DNA of 64,000 nucleotides. Origin: Bacillus sp. CGMCC 1.16541 (lineage in GTDB: Bacteria; Bacillota; Bacilli; Bacillales; Bacillaceae_H). Under the pieces are notes generated by a model. That model worked only from the letters and a program-made list of their open reading frames with translations. It was not told the DNA's origin and did not search any database. Position numbers and translations under genes: made by a program. The number at the start of each line of letters is the position of its first letter. Positions within the stretch are counted from its first letter, which is position 1. Where the stretch lies: positions 1 through 64,000 of the forward strand of contig NZ_QFRU01000001.1 of assembly GCF_003184905.1 (NCBI RefSeq), read 5' to 3'. Of the stretch, positions 62,044 to 64,000 are shown piece by piece.

Positions 62044-63510
62044 TTACTGAGAATGACGCATAATAATTTGTTTAATATGAGTTCTTAATAAAGCAGGAGC
62101 ATTTGTTTGCGTTACAAATGTATTTTCTAAAAATGTGTCACGTAGCTCCATTAACTCATTTAAGTACGATGGTTGTGTAATCAGTCGATTGACTTGTTCA
62201 TACAGTTCCTTTTCATTTTTAACAACTCCCCCCGCCTTTGCTTTCGCTAAGTGGGCATTTAGCTCATTATGGCTAAGTTTGTAGTGATACGGAATGATTG
62301 GCTGGAGAATAAGAAGTGGCTTTCCTATTATTGCCGCTTCAAACGCGGTCGTTGAACCGATTGTCATTAGCACATCAACGTGATGTAAAACATCATATAA
62401 TGGATAACTACTTGGTAAGATTTTCACTCTTTTATTTGACTTTAATCCTGCATACTCATATTGATCATTTCGATGCTTTTTAAGGACGATGGTGACTGAT
62501 AGATTAGAAGGTAACGCTTGTATCCATCGTTCAATTTGATTATTCGTCTCAAAAAATGGTTGGGAAGTAAAACCTATAATAAGATGCTCTTGTGGAATAT
62601 TCAGTGTATGACGAAACACTTCTTTAGATTGTGTCGCTTCCTTTTTCTCATAAAAGAAACCACTATTCCCTACTTCCATAATCTTCGTAGGATGAATTTT
62701 TCGGTCCATTAACCATTGTTTTTGATTGCCGCCCCAAACTAAGTAGTAGTTAGCACGAGATGGGATGAGAACTTGATCTCCTATTGTGACAACAGGCGCG
62801 TTTACATACGGAATTTGATACTTTTTAGCTAACAAACCAAAGATTGCGCCAAAAAGACTAGCTTCTGAAGGAATCACAATAATAGAGGGCTTTGTTTGAT
62901 GAATGAGCTTTTCTAAAATATACACCCATTTGATCACACTTAAAGCCGCTTTAGGAAACCAACTTTGAAACTCTTCTGTGCCAAAATAAGGGTGATTTTT
63001 TAAACTTTGTAATTTTTGTGTTATTTGCTTTATTAGTTCTTGACGTTCAAGTTGCACGTCTCCAGGAAGTACTTTTAAAATCTCATCTCGAAAGATATAA
63101 CTAGAAAATTCTTGAGGTAAATGTTGATAACAATCTTTATCTCTGACGCCAAATAATGTGACATGATAACCTATGAATTGATCTCTAGCAAGGTTGCTAT
63201 ACTCGTCAGCTAGTAAAATCGACTTTCGATTTTTAACCATTGAAACGGAAGGAATATCCTCAAATGAGAGAAGTTGTTCATTAATATCCCCCATCGTTTG
63301 AAACCGGTTTTGCCTCCGCAACTTTCGAATAAGCGCAACGTTTGACAAGTTTTCATCTACATATGGCTGGATATGCCCTAAAAATCGTAACAATATACAT
63401 TGCGCAATAGGTAATCCGTAAAGTTTAATTGAAGAGAAACGTAAAAAAAAATCATACACTAACGAATATTTAAGGAGATGATAATCATTTACTTCGTTCT
63501 CACCATACAT
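62044..63510 (-). CDS. GT-B-like surface-polysaccharide protein (copy 2)
   Basis: A 488-residue paralogue of the protein at 59528, collinear from end to end: YGLPIAQC, then SIIVIPSEASLFGAIFGLLA, RANYYLVWGGNQKQWLMDR, VLKKHRNDQYEY and GSTTAFEAAIIGKPLLILQP. About half the residues look identical. It lies 73 bp before copy A of the dehydrogenase and 14 bp after copy 3. Function as for copy 1. Confidence 0.7.
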   Translation of the reverse strand: MYGENEVNDYHLLKYSLVYDFFLRFSSIKLYGLPIAQCILLRFLGHIQPYVDENLSNVALIRKLRRQNRFQTMGDINEQLLSFEDIPSVSMVKNRKSILLADEYSNLARDQFIGYHVTLFGVRDKDCYQHLPQEFSSYIFRDEILKVLPGDVQLERQELIKQITQKLQSLKNHPYFGTEEFQSWFPKAALSVIKWVYILEKLIHQTKPSIIVIPSEASLFGAIFGLLAKKYQIPYVNAPVVTIGDQVLIPSRANYYLVWGGNQKQWLMDRKIHPTKIMEVGNSGFFYEKKEATQSKEVFRHTLNIPQEHLIIGFTSQPFFETNNQIERWIQALPSNLSVTIVLKKHRNDQYEYAGLKSNKRVKILPSSYPLYDVLHHVDVLMTIGSTTAFEAAIIGKPLLILQPIIPYHYKLSHNELNAHLAKAKAGGVVKNEKELYEQVNRLITQPSYLNELMELRDTFLENTFVTQTNAPALLRTHIKQIIMRHSQ

Positions 63511-63524
63511 CTATAAGTTCCCCC

Positions 63525-64000
63525 CTATTGTTTGTTTTCAGATATAATTTTTTGGATACACCTTTTTACGACACTTGGCGTTTTCTTTGTATTCAATAGA
63601 TTTTTCTTTAAAAATTGAGCCGTTCTCTGTTTAATAGATAATTCATATGTCGACCCTGACGATAGCTTTCGCATACTCTCCACAAATTCATCTTTATTCG
63701 AAATTATTCCGCCTGCTTGATTTGTTGCAAAAAATGTATGGTTTGAATTGTGGCATAACTTATAGTGATAAGGAATAGAAGGCTGTAAGATAAATAACGG
63801 CTTCTTCAATAAAGCAGCTTCAAATGCTGTCGTTGACGAAATGGTCATTAGACCGTCTATGTGATGCAAAAAGGAAAAAAGAGGATAGTCATCGGGCAGT
63901 ACAACAATGTTTTTTTGTCTTCTCGCTTGAAAATAGTCATATGGGTCGTTTGGATGCTTTTTAATGATGACCTTAATTGATAAATCGGCAGGTAACGATA
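63525..64000 (-). CDS. GT-B-like surface-polysaccharide protein (copy 3), partial
   Basis: The C-terminal 157 or so codons of a third paralogue; the gene runs off the right edge. Visible features: VIIKKHPNDPYDYF, SSTTAFEAALLKKPLFILQP and PYHYKLCHN, all aligned with copies 1 and 2. It is upstream of copy 2 in the same operon. The N-terminus and promoter lie outside the window. Confidence 0.7.
   Translation of the reverse strand, partial: SLPADLSIKVIIKKHPNDPYDYFQARRQKNIVVLPDDYPLFSFLHHIDGLMTISSTTAFEAALLKKPLFILQPSIPYHYKLCHNSNHTFFATNQAGGIISNKDEFVESMRKLSSGSTYELSIKQRTAQFLKKNLLNTKKTPSVVKRCIQKIISENKQ

Noticed and set aside
1-64000. rRNA, tRNA, CRISPR array, phage structural genes or a plasmid origin
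   Set aside because: None was recognised on either strand.

Overview
The window looks like chromosome of an endospore-forming, low-GC Gram-positive of the family Bacillaceae. The evidence is a gerA-gerB-gerC germinant-receptor operon, a SpoIIP cell-wall hydrolase, a Spo0E-type phosphatase, the DUF1659/DUF2922/YvrJ trio, a SodF-type superoxide dismutase, AGGAGG-type ribosome sites with many TTG/GTG starts, and Bacillus-style GC-rich intergenic repeats. No rRNA, tRNA or CRISPR array was seen. The genus cannot be fixed by eye.

Layout. 1-360: edge of an IS200/IS605-type element (tnpB N-terminus, a divergent ribbon-helix-helix gene, an end-type stem-loop). 0.5-8.1 kb: a secreted beta-propeller protein, superoxide dismutase, the germination operon and haem O synthase (ctaB). 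8.5-13.1 kb: a four-gene acyl-transfer cassette (carrier protein, AMP-ligase, MBOAT, SGNH-like protein) resembling dltABCD in logic, behind a promoter with a good Fur box. 13.2-35.5 kb: mostly single housekeeping or stress genes (DJ-1 family, DUF3231, PP2C, SelO, iron ADH, NHL protein, HAD, haloperoxidase, SpoIIP, RNase J), many small membrane proteins, and an ABC-F ribosome-protection gene with a readable attenuator leader. 36.2-42.3 kb: cydA-cydB-cydS-cydD-cydC for cytochrome bd, including a 34-residue CydS-like subunit, with two Rex-type operators upstream. 43.8-45.5 kb: an ECF sigma factor with its anti-sigma factor behind an 18-bp palindrome. 45.7-50.7 kb: an EcsB-like permease and unknown membrane or coiled-coil proteins. 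50.8-58.4 kb: a leftward operon of TAXI-TRAP binding protein, fused TRAP permease, GntR/FadR regulator, GlcD-like, GlcF-like and LhgO-like oxidoreductases, which looks like uptake and oxidation of 2-hydroxy acids. 58.6-64 kb: part of a surface-glycan operon with three paralogous GT-B-like proteins and two Gfo/Idh/MocA dehydrogenases, running off the right edge.

How it fits together. The cyd genes, with Rex sites, supply a high-affinity oxidase under high NADH. The TRAP/2-hydroxy-acid operon carries a cre-like site and a palindrome near its promoter, suggesting catabolite and substrate control. Three copies or remnants of one inverted-arm repeat family all sit between convergent genes. Three gene remnants (an FAD-enzyme N-terminus, a histidine-phosphatase N-terminus and a KGG stress-protein piece) show gene decay. 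The best unusual items are the Fur-linked dlt-like cassette, the complete MKF-stop uORF attenuator of the ABC-F gene, and the duplicated glycan cluster.
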